The notes: a model not told the origin generated them from the letters alone. Counted from the stretch's first letter, positions 52,467-63,052 are shown. The stretch: DNA of 64,000 nucleotides from Streptomyces alfalfae (GCF_004127445.1 NZ_QEXM01000010.1:27958-91957); one strand, 5' to 3'. Made by a program: numbers and translations.

Positions 52467-53663
52467 ATGAGTGCCCTCGCGCTGTCCGTGGTGCTCTCCC
52501 TCGTCTCCGCCGTCGCCTACGCTGGCGGGGCGATCCTCCAGGAGCGCGTGGCCGCCACCACGCCGGACCGGCGGTACGCGCCGCTGCGCCGCGCCTCCTG
52601 GTGGGCGGCGATCGCGCTGAACGGCCTGGGCGCGCTCCTGCACGTCGTCGCGCTCGCGTACGGCCCGCTCAGCCTGGTCCAGCCGCTCGGCGCCCTCACC
52701 ATCGTGTTCGCCCTGCCGATGGCGGCCGTGTTCGTGCGCCGGAAGGCCGGCGCCACCGCCTGGCGCGGCGCGATCATGGCGACGGTGGGGCTCGCCGGGC
52801 TGCTCTCGCTCACCTCGGCGTCCGGATCGACGTCCCTGGACGGCGCCGAGCGCGTCATGCTCGCCCTCGCGACGGGCGGCGGCGTCCTCGCCCTGACGGT
52901 CGCGGCGCACGCGGCCCACCGGCACCCCGTGGTGCGCAGCGTGCTGCTCGCCTGCGCGGCGGGCGCGGCGTTCGGCATCGCCTCGGTGTTCACCAAGACG
53001 GTGGCGGTGGACATGGACCGGGGCGTGGCGCTCCTCCAGCAGCTCCCGAGCCTCGGCGTCATCGCGGGCCTCGCGGCGGCCGGGGTGCTGATCTCGCAGG
53101 CCTCCTACCGGGGCGCGGGCCTCGCGGCGCCCCTCTCGACGGTGACCGTGGTGAACCCGGTGGTCGCGGCGGCCGTCGGCCTGACCTTGTTCGAAGAAAC
53201 CTTCCGCTACGGCGCCGTGGGCACGGCTCTCGCGCTGGGCTGCGGCGTCGTGGCCGCCGGTGGGCTGATCCTCCTCACCACGGAGCGGCTCGCGCGGGAG
53301 GCGGCTTCGGGGGCGGAGGGCTCGACGGTCCTCGAGGCGCTGGCGGCGCCTGCTGTGGCGGTGCCGGAAGGCTTGGCCGCGCCTGCCGCCGTGACGGTGC
53401 CCGAGGCGCTGGCGACGCCTGCTGTGGCGGGGCCTGACGCTCTGGCGGCGCCTGGCGCTGCGGCGGTGTCCGGGGCCGGGCAGCTCGTGGCGGCCTCGGG
53501 GAAGGCGGCCGTGCGCCCGCCGAAGCCCGTGCCCCCGGTGGACGCGGCGCTGCCGGGCCCGCCCCTGCCCGCACTGCCCTCCCAGCTCACCGTGGCCGCG
53601 CTCGGGCACCGCGGGGTGCGGCACCGGCAGCCGCGGCGGTCGCGGGAGCCGATCGGGTCCTGA
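52467..53663 (+). CDS. DMT-family membrane transporter with repetitive Ala/Pro tail
   Basis: A 398-residue protein. The first 275 residues hold about nine membrane helices of the drug/metabolite transporter (EamA-like) type (VSAVAYAGGAILQERVAA, YGPLSLVQPLGALTIVFALP, VNPVVAAAVGLTLFEETF). The C-terminal 110 residues are hydrophilic. They begin with four imperfect Ala/Pro-rich repeats (EALAAPAVAVP, EGLAAPAAVTVP, EALATPAVAGP, DALAAPGAAAV) and end in a basic stretch. Such a tail is unusual for the family. The ATG at 52467 lies after a CGCGGGAGCACC ribosome site. The substrate is unknown. Confidence 0.85.
   Translation: MSALALSVVLSLVSAVAYAGGAILQERVAATTPDRRYAPLRRASWWAAIALNGLGALLHVVALAYGPLSLVQPLGALTIVFALPMAAVFVRRKAGATAWRGAIMATVGLAGLLSLTSASGSTSLDGAERVMLALATGGGVLALTVAAHAAHRHPVVRSVLLACAAGAAFGIASVFTKTVAVDMDRGVALLQQLPSLGVIAGLAAAGVLISQASYRGAGLAAPLSTVTVVNPVVAAAVGLTLFEETFRYGAVGTALALGCGVVAAGGLILLTTERLAREAASGAEGSTVLEALAAPAVAVPEGLAAPAAVTVPEALATPAVAGPDALAAPGAAAVSGAGQLVAASGKAAVRPPKPVPPVDAALPGPPLPALPSQLTVAALGHRGVRHRQPRRSREPIGS
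53334..53466 (+). repeat. Four tandem degenerate repeats in DMT transporter tail
   Basis: About 33-36 bp units encoding xALAAPAVAVP-like peptides are repeated four times. They vary by point changes and an insertion of one codon. Confidence 0.7.
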
Positions 53664-53707
53664 CGCCCCCCTGTCGCGGCCCGGGGTTCCGCCCGGCCGC
53701 AGGGGGG
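53662..53707. terminator. Bidirectional terminator between DMT transporter and Rpf/M23 gene
   Basis: The outer perfect 10-bp stem (53662-53671 with 53698-53707) encloses a further GCGGCC/GGCCGC stem. It is located between two convergent genes. Confidence 0.7.
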
Positions 53708-53719
53708 CGCGCCGACGTC

Positions 53720-55054
<1,335 letters not shown>

Positions 55055-55153
55055 TCATCACGGATTGCGCACAACAGACACACGACAAGCCCGCAAGCTA
55101 GCCGGTCGGGCGGACCCGTGACAAGGGCGTGACGGAAAGGGAGCGTTGGCCGA

Positions 55154-56134
55154 TCAGCTCCTCAAATAACCCTGGAGCCACCGCAGTTGCACGGCCTGCT
55201 GGTAGGGGCCGCCGCCCTCGTGATCGTTGAAGGAGTACACCTCCATCGAACGCTCGCTGCCCGCGTACACGTTGTGCGCCGCGAACACCGTGGAGGGCGG
55301 GCAGGTCTGGTCCTCCAGGGCGGCGGAGAAGAGGGCGGGCGCCCGGCCGCGGGCGGCGAAGTGCACGCAGTCGAAGTAGGACAGGGTCTGGAAGACGCGC
55401 TCCTGTCCGCCCCTGCGCGCCTTCAGATACAGCGCGATCTCCTGGTAGGGCAGCCGGTCGGTGAGCGTGGTGGCGCGCGGGAAGTCGCACAGGAACGGCA
55501 CGTCGGCCGCGACGGCGGCCAGATCGGGCACGAGCCCGCCGACCGCGAGGGCGAGGCCACCGCCCTGGCTGACGCCGAGCGCGGCGACGCGGGACGCGTC
55601 CACGAGCGGATGGGACCGCACGGCCTCGACGGCGCGGACGGCGTCGACGTACAGACGCCGGTAGTAGTACTCGTGCGGGTCCTCGATGCCGCGCGTCATG
55701 AACCCGGGGTGCGCGGGCGCGCTGCCCACGGGGTCCGGGGTGTCGCCCTGGGCCCATCCGGCGCTGCCCTGCCCCCGGGTGTCCATCACGAAGTGCGCGT
55801 AGCCCGCGGTGGCCCACAGGAGGTGCATGTGCGGCAGCCCGCGTCCGCCGCCGTAGCCGATGTACTCGACGACGGCGGGCAGCGGCTCCCCCGGCTCGGC
55901 GCCCGCCGGGACGACCAGCCACCCCTTGACGGGATGCCCGCCGAACCCCGCGTACGTGACGTCGAGGACCCGCACCCCGGTCAGCGGCAGCGACACCTCG
56001 TCGAACCGCGCGTCCAGCTCGTGCTGCCGCGCTTCGTGCAGCGTCTTCTCCCAGAACGCGCCGAAGTCGTCGGGCTCGACCGACCGGGAACGGTAGCTGC
56101 GCAGCTCATCGAGCGGCAGATCGAACTGGGGCAC
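55154..56134 (-). CDS. Acetylxylan esterase / cephalosporin-C deacetylase family
   Basis: A 326-residue alpha/beta hydrolase that removes acetyl groups from xylo-oligosaccharides or similar substrates. The GTG at 56134 is chosen because GGAGGAGGAG precedes it and relatives begin MPxFDLPLDELRxY. The catalytic triad can be placed: Ser in GVSQGGGLAL, Asp in SAALEDQTCPPS and His in FNDHEGGG. Other family marks are YIGYGGGRGLPHMHLLWAT and VMDTRGQGSAGW. There is no signal peptide, so it is cytoplasmic, as in other CE7 enzymes. It stands alone upstream of the Rpf gene. Confidence 0.93.
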   Translation of the reverse strand: MPQFDLPLDELRSYRSRSVEPDDFGAFWEKTLHEARQHELDARFDEVSLPLTGVRVLDVTYAGFGGHPVKGWLVVPAGAEPGEPLPAVVEYIGYGGGRGLPHMHLLWATAGYAHFVMDTRGQGSAGWAQGDTPDPVGSAPAHPGFMTRGIEDPHEYYYRRLYVDAVRAVEAVRSHPLVDASRVAALGVSQGGGLALAVGGLVPDLAAVAADVPFLCDFPRATTLTDRLPYQEIALYLKARRGGQERVFQTLSYFDCVHFAARGRAPALFSAALEDQTCPPSTVFAAHNVYAGSERSMEVYSFNDHEGGGPYQQAVQLRWLQGYLRS

Positions 56135-56334
56135 GGGCGGCTCCTCCTCCATACACGGGAACACGGCACACGACACGGGTGCCGGAGGGCCACGCTATGC
56201 GGTTCGTCCCCGCTTGGGGAGGGCGTGTCGGCCCGGCTGCCGGGGCACACGCCTGGTCGGGGCGGGGCACGGTGGCCCCGCCCCTGATGTCTTTCCCCGT
56301 CTTTCCCGATGTCTACGTCGATGCCGTCCCGACG

Positions 56335-56523
56335 TCAGGAGAGCGGCCCCGGCTGGGGCTGCGGCTCCGGGCTCGGCGGCTCGGGCACCGGGGAGGGTGA
56401 GGGCCCCGGGGCGGGCCGCGGCTCGGGGCTCGGCACGGGGTCCGGGAAGGGGCGCTCCGGCTCGGGCAGCGGCTTGGGCGGCCCGGGGGTGGGCGGAGCG
56501 GGCTCCGGGAACGGTTGTGTCAT
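56335..56523 (-). CDS. Small proline/glutamate-rich protein
   Basis: A 62-residue ORF with a strong GGAGG site six bases before the ATG. After MTQPFPEP it is almost entirely Pro, Glu, Ser and Gly in PxPEP-like repeats (PPKPLPEPERPFPDPVPSPE) and ends PQPGPLS. No signal or membrane part is seen. It is likely a disordered peptide of unknown function. The next gene in the same direction is the DUF397 gene. Confidence 0.6.
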   Translation of the reverse strand: MTQPFPEPAPPTPGPPKPLPEPERPFPDPVPSPEPRPAPGPSPSPVPEPPSPEPQPQPGPLS

Positions 56524-56649
56524 TGCGATCCTCCAGCCAGTGGTTCGTCGGCTCCTCCCCCGCGTACCCGACGCCTTCGTCCCCAAGCCTCGCACCGTTC
56601 GCCGCGCCCCGCTCCTCCGGCTACGCCTCCGGCGCGGCCACGGGGCTTC

Positions 56650-56835
56650 TCAGGACCGTGCGGCGAACGTCACGAACCTCGACCATTCCTCGCGGCCGAC
56701 GGCGAGATGCGGTCGCGTGACGTCAGCGGAGTCCCTTACGCAGATGGCCTGTTCGGTGACGGCGACCTCGACGCAGTTGTCACCGGCCGTGCCGCTGTAA
56801 CTGGACTTGAACCAGGTCAGACGCACGCTGCTCAT
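56650..56835 (-). CDS. DUF397 protein
   Basis: A 61-residue member of the DUF397 family, beginning LTWFKSSYSGTAGDNCVEVA and containing CVRDSADVTRPHLAV and EEWSRFVTFA. The family is almost always encoded beside WhiJ-like XRE regulators in Streptomyces. Its ATG overlaps the regulator stop (ATGA), so the two are translationally coupled. It is thought to act with the regulator, possibly by modulating DNA binding. No enzymatic motif is seen. Confidence 0.93.
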   Translation of the reverse strand: MSSVRLTWFKSSYSGTAGDNCVEVAVTEQAICVRDSADVTRPHLAVGREEWSRFVTFAARS

Positions 56836-57683
56836 AGTTCTCCTCTGATCCGCTCCAGCAGGCCCACAGAGTCAGGAGAGGTGAGAGCCTGTGCGCGGAG
56901 TGTCGCATATCTCCGGTGGAGAACGGCAGCCTGCTTCACATCGGTGATCAACCGGCCGCTCTCCTGCCCTTCGGAGTAGGCCAGGGCCCTGCCCTCCGGG
57001 GTCTCCAGCAGCGCGAGCGGTCCGTCCAGCCCGGCATGGGACGTGGTCCGGGTCGGCATGATCTGAACCGATACATTGCGGAGCCGCGCAAGGCCCACGA
57101 TGTGGTCCAACTGATCGCGCAGCACCCGCTCCCCGCCGAGGGGACGCTGCACGACGCACTCCTCCACCACGAAGCTGAAGCAGGTGTTGGGCAGTTCCCC
57201 GATGAGGCTCTGCCGTTCCATCCGCGCTCCGACCTGCGTCTCCATCTGCTCATCCGACAAGGGCGGGATACGGGTCTCGAAAACCGCCCGTGCGTACCCC
57301 TCCGTCTGCAACAGCCCCGGCACGAGGCGGCACTCGTAAGTGCCGAGGCTCACCGCGGCCCGCTCCAGCCTCGCCCACCGACGGAACCACGCCGCCAACC
57401 CCGCCTCGCCCCGCGTGAGATGCCTGGCGGCCTTGCGCAGCGCCCCCGTGTCGCCGAGCGCCTCCTCCGCCCGCTCCACGAAGGACTCGTCCGGCATCCG
57501 CCGCCCCAGTTCCACCGACTCGACGGTGTGCCTGGAGAACCGCACCCGCGCCCCGAACTCCACCCGGCTGAGCCCCGCGTGCTCGCGCAGGGCCTGGACG
57601 ACCGCCCCGAAGGTGCGCAGGCTGTCGGACGGGTCCGGCTCGCGCTCCCAGTCGCAAGCCGTCACGTCACGGCTGTCCGGCAT
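56832..57683 (-). CDS. WhiJ-like XRE helix-turn-helix regulator (DUF5753)
   Basis: A 283-residue regulator. The N-terminal XRE helix-turn-helix (about 24-80) includes FGAVVQALREHAGLSRVEFG and RFSRHTVESVELGRRMPD. The large C-terminal DUF5753 domain contains TYECRLVPGLLQTEGYARAV, LPNTCFSFVVEECVVQRPLG and VSVQIMPTRTTSHAGLDGPL. It is coupled to DUF397 and divergent from a HATPase gene, forming the well-known WhiJ-type module of Streptomyces that influences development. The target genes are unknown. Confidence 0.93.
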   Translation of the reverse strand: MPDSRDVTACDWEREPDPSDSLRTFGAVVQALREHAGLSRVEFGARVRFSRHTVESVELGRRMPDESFVERAEEALGDTGALRKAARHLTRGEAGLAAWFRRWARLERAAVSLGTYECRLVPGLLQTEGYARAVFETRIPPLSDEQMETQVGARMERQSLIGELPNTCFSFVVEECVVQRPLGGERVLRDQLDHIVGLARLRNVSVQIMPTRTTSHAGLDGPLALLETPEGRALAYSEGQESGRLITDVKQAAVLHRRYATLRAQALTSPDSVGLLERIRGEL

Positions 57684-57853
57684 ACGCGGCCACCTCCAGA
57701 TACGTACGTGCGCTGCGGCATGGCCGCGGTCGTTCGACGCACCCAGAGTGACGGAGACCCGGGCGCACCTTCCACACAGAGTGCTCGTACGCTGACGCAG
57801 CGTACGGGGTTCACCTCTGGAATCCGCCCCCGCACGCCCCCGAGAGTGGCCGC

Positions 57854-58309
57854 ATGAGCGCTACCACCCCCCGACTCGCCGCCGCCTCCCGCACCTTCAC
57901 GCAGCAGTTCTCCTCGACCCGGCGAGGAGCCCGACTCGCCCGGCTCCTCGCCGCCGAACAGCTCCGCACCTGGCCGGTGCCGCCCGCCGTGGCCGACCGG
58001 GCCGAGCAGATCGTGGCCGAGCTGGCCGCCAACGCGGCACTCCACGGCAGCCTGCAGGGCCGCGACTTCCGGCTCCGCCTCGTGCTCGACACAGCGGTCG
58101 GCGCCCTCCGGGTCGCGGTCACCGACGCGCGTGGTGAGCGGCCGCCCGTGCTGTCGGCGGACATCGGGACGCCGCCGGACAGCGAGTCGGGGCGCGGCCT
58201 CGTCCTCGTCGAGGCCCTCGCGGACCGGTGGGGCACGGAACCCTATCCGCCCAGCGGCAAGACCGTGTGGGCCGAGTGCGCCATCGCAGCGCGACGCCTC
58301 CCCGGCTGA
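57854..58309 (+). CDS. RsbW-like HATPase (anti-sigma-factor type) of the WhiJ module
   Basis: A 151-residue single-domain GHKL ATPase. It shows the N box (IVAELAANAALHG), a DARGERPPVLSAD region and the G2-like SGRGLVLVEALADRWG, ending GKTVWAECAIAARR. Such proteins can bind sigma factors or antagonists as serine kinases. It is divergent from the XRE gene (170 bp shared promoter region), as in other WhiJ-like modules in this genus. Its partner is not visible. Confidence 0.9.
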   Translation: MSATTPRLAAASRTFTQQFSSTRRGARLARLLAAEQLRTWPVPPAVADRAEQIVAELAANAALHGSLQGRDFRLRLVLDTAVGALRVAVTDARGERPPVLSADIGTPPDSESGRGLVLVEALADRWGTEPYPPSGKTVWAECAIAARRLPG

Positions 58310-58344
58310 GCCGGTCGGCCGGCTCCCGGTGGCGCCGCCTCGCC

Positions 58345-58761
58345 TCAGACGCTCAGCGGACTCCGCGCCATGCCGTCGTCACCGGGCACGGGCTCGGCGG
58401 GGTCGTCACCGAGAGCCACCACGCGGTTGGCCTCGTCGACGTGCACGACCCGCGGCACGAACGCCCGCGCCTCGGCGTCCTCGACCTGCGCGTAGCTGAT
58501 GATGATGACCCGGTCACCGGGGTGCACGAGGTGGGCGGCGGCGCCGTTGATGCCGATGACACCGCTGCCGCGCTCCCCCTCGATGGTGTAGGTCTCCAGG
58601 CGCGCGCCATTGGTGATGTCGACGATGTGCACCAGCTCGCCGGGCAGCAGATCGGCGGCGTCGAGAAGGTCCGCGTCGATGGTCACCGATCCCACGTAGT
58701 GCAGGTCGGCCTGGGTGACGGTGGCGCGGTGGATCTTGGATTTGAACAGAGTACGCAGCAC
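58345..58761 (-). CDS. panD: Aspartate 1-decarboxylase
   Basis: A 138-residue proenzyme producing beta-alanine for pantothenate and coenzyme A. The self-cleavage site is Gly24-Ser25 in [13 protein letters not shown], which generates the pyruvoyl cofactor. Other family marks are [31 protein letters not shown] and [17 protein letters not shown] plus VIIISYAQ. The length is typical for actinobacteria. It is convergent with the HATPase gene and not next to panB or panC. Confidence 0.96.
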   Translation of the reverse strand: MLRTLFKSKIHRATVTQADLHYVGSVTIDADLLDAADLLPGELVHIVDITNGARLETYTIEGERGSGVIGINGAAAHLVHPGDRVIIISYAQVEDAEARAFVPRVVHVDEANRVVALGDDPAEPVPGDDGMARSPLSV

Positions 58762-59373
58762 TTCGGACTCCTGTGAGACGGCTCCCTGCCTGCTTTCTGC
58801 AGGTCAAGGGCGGCCTTCACTGTACACGGGCGCGCTTGCCGGTCGCAGGGCGTCGTGCACCGTACCGAGCAGGCTTCCCGCCTGGGCTTCCGTGCGAGGC
58901 CGGCTGTGGTGACGCCGCAGACAAGGCGCTCGTCCCCCCCTCAGCGGCACCTGCGACAGGTTGTGCCAGGCGTGGGCCCAAACTCCTCGGCGCTCCGATT
59001 ACCGGCGTCGCGCATCAGCCACCGTGAACGTGGACATGAGGACACGGACCGCCTTGAGCAGTCCATGGGCGCAGTCGGCACCAGCGCGGACAACGCCCGC
59101 CGCTTCGACGGAGCCCGACCGAACGGCGCGCGTCGGCCCTGACCCTCTGGGCCGCTTCCCGCCCGGGCGGCTGCCGTGCGACGAGAGCCACCTCCTCCCG
59201 CCCGAGTGCGCGGGGGCTCGCGCGCCGGCCGTGTGACGGACCGCCGTGCGCGGCCACTGATCCGGTGCGCTCCGGAAGGCGGCGTGCGCGTTAGCGTGAT
59301 CCTCTGCCGCATGGAGTGTCCATGGGCCGGGTCGGCCCGCACGAGGGTCCGCGACGGGAGTGACGGAACCGCG
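58762..59373. other. Long region without a supported gene
   Basis: About 610 bp between panD and the FKBP gene. It contains a small CCTGC-GCAGG hairpin in the panD leader (58789-58803). The frames found here have poor codon bias. It likely contains promoters only. Confidence 0.45.
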
Positions 59374-59784
59374 ATGAGTGAACTGACGAAGCCCGAGGTC
59401 GGCGTCCCGGAGGGTGCTGCGCCTGCCGAACTCACCGTCCGGGACCTGGTCGTCGGGGACGGGGCCGAGGTGAAGCCGGGCACGGTGGTCAGGGTCCACT
59501 ACGTCGGCGTGACCTTCGAGACCGGGAAGGAGTTCGACTCCTCCTGGGACCGTGGCCGGCCCTTCAAGTTCGCCCTGGGCAGCGGCAGGGTCATCAAGGG
59601 CTGGGACCGGGGGTTGAGGGGGATGAAGGTCGGCGGTCGGCGAGAGATCGTCGTTCCCCCACGTCTCGGCTACGGCGACCAGTCGCCCTCGCCGCTGATC
59701 CCGGCGGGCTCGACCCTGGTCTTCGTGGTGGACCTGCTCGACTCGTACTCCGCCGGCACAGGCGGCTGGAGCAACGCCCGCTGA
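59374..59784 (+). CDS. FKBP-type peptidyl-prolyl cis-trans isomerase
   Basis: A 136-residue single FKBP domain that speeds proline isomerisation during protein folding. Conserved parts include VRVHYVGVTFETGKEFDSSW, RPFKFALGSGRVIKGWDRGL, RGMKVGGRREIVVPPRLGYG and AGSTLVFVVDLLD, covering the active-site aromatic and Asp residues. No signal peptide is present, so it is cytoplasmic. The ATG at 59374 is chosen over upstream starts because the family begins there. The gene appears to be monocistronic. Confidence 0.94.
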   Translation: MSELTKPEVGVPEGAAPAELTVRDLVVGDGAEVKPGTVVRVHYVGVTFETGKEFDSSWDRGRPFKFALGSGRVIKGWDRGLRGMKVGGRREIVVPPRLGYGDQSPSPLIPAGSTLVFVVDLLDSYSAGTGGWSNAR

Positions 59785-60161
59785 CCCGGACCGTCCCCGT
59801 TTTCCCGTCCTCGCCTCATGCGCACGGGCCAAAGGCCCTGCTGAGCGAGGGCTGTCCCTGAGTCCCCCCGGTTGCCGTGGCCCCTTGCTCCCGGCGGGGC
59901 GGGCCCACTGCCGCAGCCGGGGGAAACGGCCCGCGTACGACGGAGGCGGGCCGCGGAGTCCGCGGCTCAGCGGATGGTGCGGCCGGATCACCGTGCCCTC
60001 CTCCTTGAGGAGGGGGGCTGCAAGGAGGAGACGGGACGCCTTTTTCCACCTGAAGGCGCAGGGTCAGGCAGGTTGGCCGGTTCTAGCGTTTGACGAGTCG
60101 ACACGATCGGATACGCCCGCGGCTGCCTCACGGAGACGCCCTGCGAGAGGAGAGAGAAGGC
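59785..60161. other. Region with two hairpins after the FKBP gene
   Basis: About 375 bp without a supported gene. There are two hairpins: 59950-59966 (7-bp stem, 3-nt loop) and 59996-60017 (9-bp stem with one GU pair, TTGA loop). The second is a likely terminator for the FKBP gene. Confidence 0.5.
59996..60017 (+). terminator. Hairpin, probable FKBP terminator
   Basis: The nine-pair stem has a TTGA tetraloop and is followed by a G-rich run, not a U-tract. It lies 212 bp after the FKBP stop. Confidence 0.4.
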
Positions 60162-60416
60162 ATGCCCGACATGGCCGAGTGCGTCCCACACCCGAGAGCC
60201 CTACGTCGTCCTGGTCGAAGCAGTGGACGAGCCGGACCGCGTGTTCGGTCGGGAGCGGACGGGCTCTCTCGCCTGCAGGGGCTCGCGGGAGGAAGACCTC
60301 CGATCGCGGCCGTCACGTCCTACGACACCCATGGCATCAGGCTGGAGCCGACCGACCCCGGCGCCAAGCCGGTGACGGAGCAGTGGGCGAGGACAGGGCG
60401 GCTTCCCGAGTTCTGA
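60162..60416 (+). CDS. Small uncertain ORF
   Basis: 84 codons from an ATG preceded by GGAGAGAGAAGG. The last 45 residues (PPIAAVTSYDTHGIRLEPTD, then GAKPVTEQWARTGRLPEF) look protein-like. The first half is Arg/Gly-rich, and an alternative frame over part of it (PYVVLVEAVDEPDRVFGRER) looks equally protein-like. A frameshifted or decayed gene is therefore possible. No family was recognised. Confidence 0.35.
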   Translation: MPDMAECVPHPRALRRPGRSSGRAGPRVRSGADGLSRLQGLAGGRPPIAAVTSYDTHGIRLEPTDPGAKPVTEQWARTGRLPEF

Positions 60417-60748
60417 CACCGGGGCGCCTGTGCACCGAGGCCCTCCGCACCGCGGCGACACGCCTGTACACGCCTGCGGGCCGATCACCCCGCCGCCCCC
60501 GCTAAGCGCCTGTGGCGGTCGCACCCGTGCGGACCTGCGCCGACGCGGGGAGGCATCGTCCACCGCTCCCCCTGGGCGCCCCGGCCATGGGCCCGTCTCC
60601 GGCAGCCCTTTCCCGCCTCAACCTGCCTTTCCTTCCCCCGCCGCCCACGAACCCACTCGGCCCGCCGGCCCGCGATGCCTTGCCGCGCGACGCGGCTGCG
60701 CAGAACCGTGCGAGCCAATGGAGCGGCATGCCCTTTTGAGGAAGTCTC
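60417..60748. other. Upstream region of the GT2-TagF gene
   Basis: About 330 bp without a supported gene. It ends with the ribosome site TTGAGGAAGTCTC before the ATG at 60749. No promoter motif was recognised. Confidence 0.4.
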
Positions 60749-63052
60749 ATGAGCGAAACACCCAATCCCGCGTTCCCCTACATAAGTCTCGTCGTCCCCG
60801 TTCACCGGGTCCAGGGCTATCTGCGGGCCTGCTTGGACTCGATCCTGGGCCAGGCTTTCACCGACTTCGAGATCATCGCCATCGACGACGCGTCTCCGGA
60901 CGGCTGCGGGCGGATCCTCGATGAGTACGCCGCACGGGACAGCCGCGTCCGGCCGGTCCATCTGGACCGGAATCACGGCATCGGCAAGGCACGGGACCTG
61001 GGGGCGTCGCGCGCCTCGGGCGAGTACATCTTCTTCCTCGACAGTGACGACACCCTCAGCGAAGGCGCACTGCAAGCTGTCGCCGACCGCCTGGAGTCGA
61101 CCGGGCACCCGGACATCCTGCTCCTGAACCACGTACGCACCTACTGGACGAACAGGGTGCAGGCGAGCGCCGCGGGCGAACTCCTCGCCGCGGCCGGGGC
61201 AGAGGTGTTCACGGCCCTGGAACGTCCCGAGTACCTCACGATGTTCGCCGTCGTGTGGAACCGCGTGTACCGCCGGGAATTCTACGTCGGCAACGGATTC
61301 ACCTTCACCGAGGGAATCTACGAAGATGCCCTCATGGTCTACAAGACCATGCTCACAGCGGAAAGCATCTCCTGCCTTCCCACGGTGTGCGTGGAATACA
61401 GGCAGCGGCGCCAGGGAAATTCCATGCGCACCCCGGGTCGCGAGCACTTCGGCATCTTCGACCAGTACACCCGCCTCTTCGAGTTCCTCGACGAGCGCCC
61501 TCATCTCGATTCCGTGCGCCCTCTGCTCTTCGAACGAATGGTGAGCCACTTCCTCTTCACCCTGGTCCGCGAGGACCGCGTCCTCGCGGAGGACAGGTCC
61601 GCGTTCTTCAAGCGCGCCTCGGCGCAGTACGCGCGCTTCAAGCCGCCGGGCTTCACGAAACCCGAGGGCACGGCCGGCCTGCGGTTCGAACTCATGGAAC
61701 GCGGTTCGTACCCGGCTTATGCGGCCGTCGAGTTCGCGGGCGCCACCCGAAAGAAGTGGGTCAGACGCGCTTCCAGGGCCAGGACGAAGCTCGGGAGAAA
61801 GGCCTACGACCGCCTCTACCGCATGCACCTGCGCCGACCCGTCGACGAGAACCTCGCGGTCTACAGCGCCTACTGGGACCGTGGTGTCGCCTGCAATCCG
61901 GCGGCGATCTACCACAAGGCCCGAGAACTCGCCCCGCACATCCACGGCGTGTGGGTCGTTCGACCGGGCGAGGAAGGCGACGTGCCGACCGGGGTGGACC
62001 ATGTGCTCGCTCGGTCACCCCGTTACTGGGAGGTGATGGCCCGGGCCAGATATCTGATCAACAACGTCAACTTCCCCAACGAGATCGTCAAGCGGCCCGG
62101 GCAGATCCACCTGCAGACCCATCACGGCACCCCGCTCAAGCAGATGGGCATCGATCAGCAGCGCTTCCCGGCCGCCGCACGGAACATGAGCTTCCACAAG
62201 CTGCTGGAACGGGTCGACCGGTGGGATTACAGCCTCTCCTCCAACCAGCACTCGACGGAGACGTGGGAACGCGTCTACCCCTGTGCGTTCGAGTCGCTCG
62301 ACTCCGGTTATCCGCGCAATGACGTCTACTTCCGGGCAACCTCGGACGACGTGGCGCGTATCCGTGCCGAGCTCGGCATCCAGAGCGGTCAGACCGCTCT
62401 GCTGTACTGCCCCACCGTGCGCGACTACCAGAAGGGCTTCGCGCCCCGCCTCGACCTGGAACGGCTCTGCCGCGAACTCGGACCGGACCACGTCGTTCTC
62501 GTACGCGCGCACTACTTCTACGGCGCCGACCCGCGGCTTCAGGAACTGCAGGAGCGAGGGCTCATCAAGGACGTCTCCCAGTACCCCGCCGTGGAGGACC
62601 TCTGCCTGGCCGCGGATGTCCTGATCACGGACTACTCGTCGGTCATGTTCGACTACGCGTGCCTGGACCGGCCCATCGTCGCCTACGCCGACGACTGGGA
62701 GGTCTACAGCAAGGCCCGTGGTGTGTACTTCGACCTGCTGTCCCAGCGCATGGGTGAGACCCCGGGCGCGACGGCGCGCAGCGAGGACGAACTCATCGAG
62801 GTCCTCCGCACCGGCGCCTGGAAGAGCGAGCATGCCACCGCGCTGCGGGCCGCGTTCCGCGAGCGTTTCGTCCAGTACGACGACGGCCACGCCGCCGAGC
62901 GGGTCGTGCGCAAGGTCTTCCTGGGAGGGGAAGCGACCCCGGCGGTCCTCCCGCTCGACCAGCGCACTCCCGCACCCGCCCCGCAGACGTCCGTCCGGGC
63001 GGAGGTCCCCGCCGATCGACGCACGGACGACACGGACCGCGCGTCCGCCTGA
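60749..63052 (+). CDS. Bifunctional GT2 glycosyltransferase / CDP-glycerol glycerophosphotransferase (TagF-like)
   Basis: A 767-residue fusion. Residues 1-230 are a GT-A (GT2) domain with SLVVPVHRVQGYLRACLDS, AIDDASPDGCGRILDE, NHGIGKARDLGASRASGEY and the DxD-type FLDSDDTLSEGAL. Residues about 385-735 are a TagF-type polymerase domain with QTHHGTPLKQMGIDQQRF, SLSSNQHSTETWERVY, LDSGYPRNDVYF, LLYCPTVRDYQKGF and LITDYSSVMFDYACLDRPIV. It has no signal peptide and acts on lipid-linked precursors at the inner membrane. It probably builds a glycosylated teichoic-acid or polyol-phosphate wall polymer. The downstream galU would supply UDP-glucose. The length is usual for actinobacterial fusions. Confidence 0.92.
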   Translation: MSETPNPAFPYISLVVPVHRVQGYLRACLDSILGQAFTDFEIIAIDDASPDGCGRILDEYAARDSRVRPVHLDRNHGIGKARDLGASRASGEYIFFLDSDDTLSEGALQAVADRLESTGHPDILLLNHVRTYWTNRVQASAAGELLAAAGAEVFTALERPEYLTMFAVVWNRVYRREFYVGNGFTFTEGIYEDALMVYKTMLTAESISCLPTVCVEYRQRRQGNSMRTPGREHFGIFDQYTRLFEFLDERPHLDSVRPLLFERMVSHFLFTLVREDRVLAEDRSAFFKRASAQYARFKPPGFTKPEGTAGLRFELMERGSYPAYAAVEFAGATRKKWVRRASRARTKLGRKAYDRLYRMHLRRPVDENLAVYSAYWDRGVACNPAAIYHKARELAPHIHGVWVVRPGEEGDVPTGVDHVLARSPRYWEVMARARYLINNVNFPNEIVKRPGQIHLQTHHGTPLKQMGIDQQRFPAAARNMSFHKLLERVDRWDYSLSSNQHSTETWERVYPCAFESLDSGYPRNDVYFRATSDDVARIRAELGIQSGQTALLYCPTVRDYQKGFAPRLDLERLCRELGPDHVVLVRAHYFYGADPRLQELQERGLIKDVSQYPAVEDLCLAADVLITDYSSVMFDYACLDRPIVAYADDWEVYSKARGVYFDLLSQRMGETPGATARSEDELIEVLRTGAWKSEHATALRAAFRERFVQYDDGHAAERVVRKVFLGGEATPAVLPLDQRTPAPAPQTSVRAEVPADRRTDDTDRASA

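Noticed and set aside
58855..59236. Small plus- and minus-strand frames between panD and the FKBP gene
   Set aside because: No ribosome sites, Arg/Pro/Ser-rich shadow-like composition and no recognisable family.
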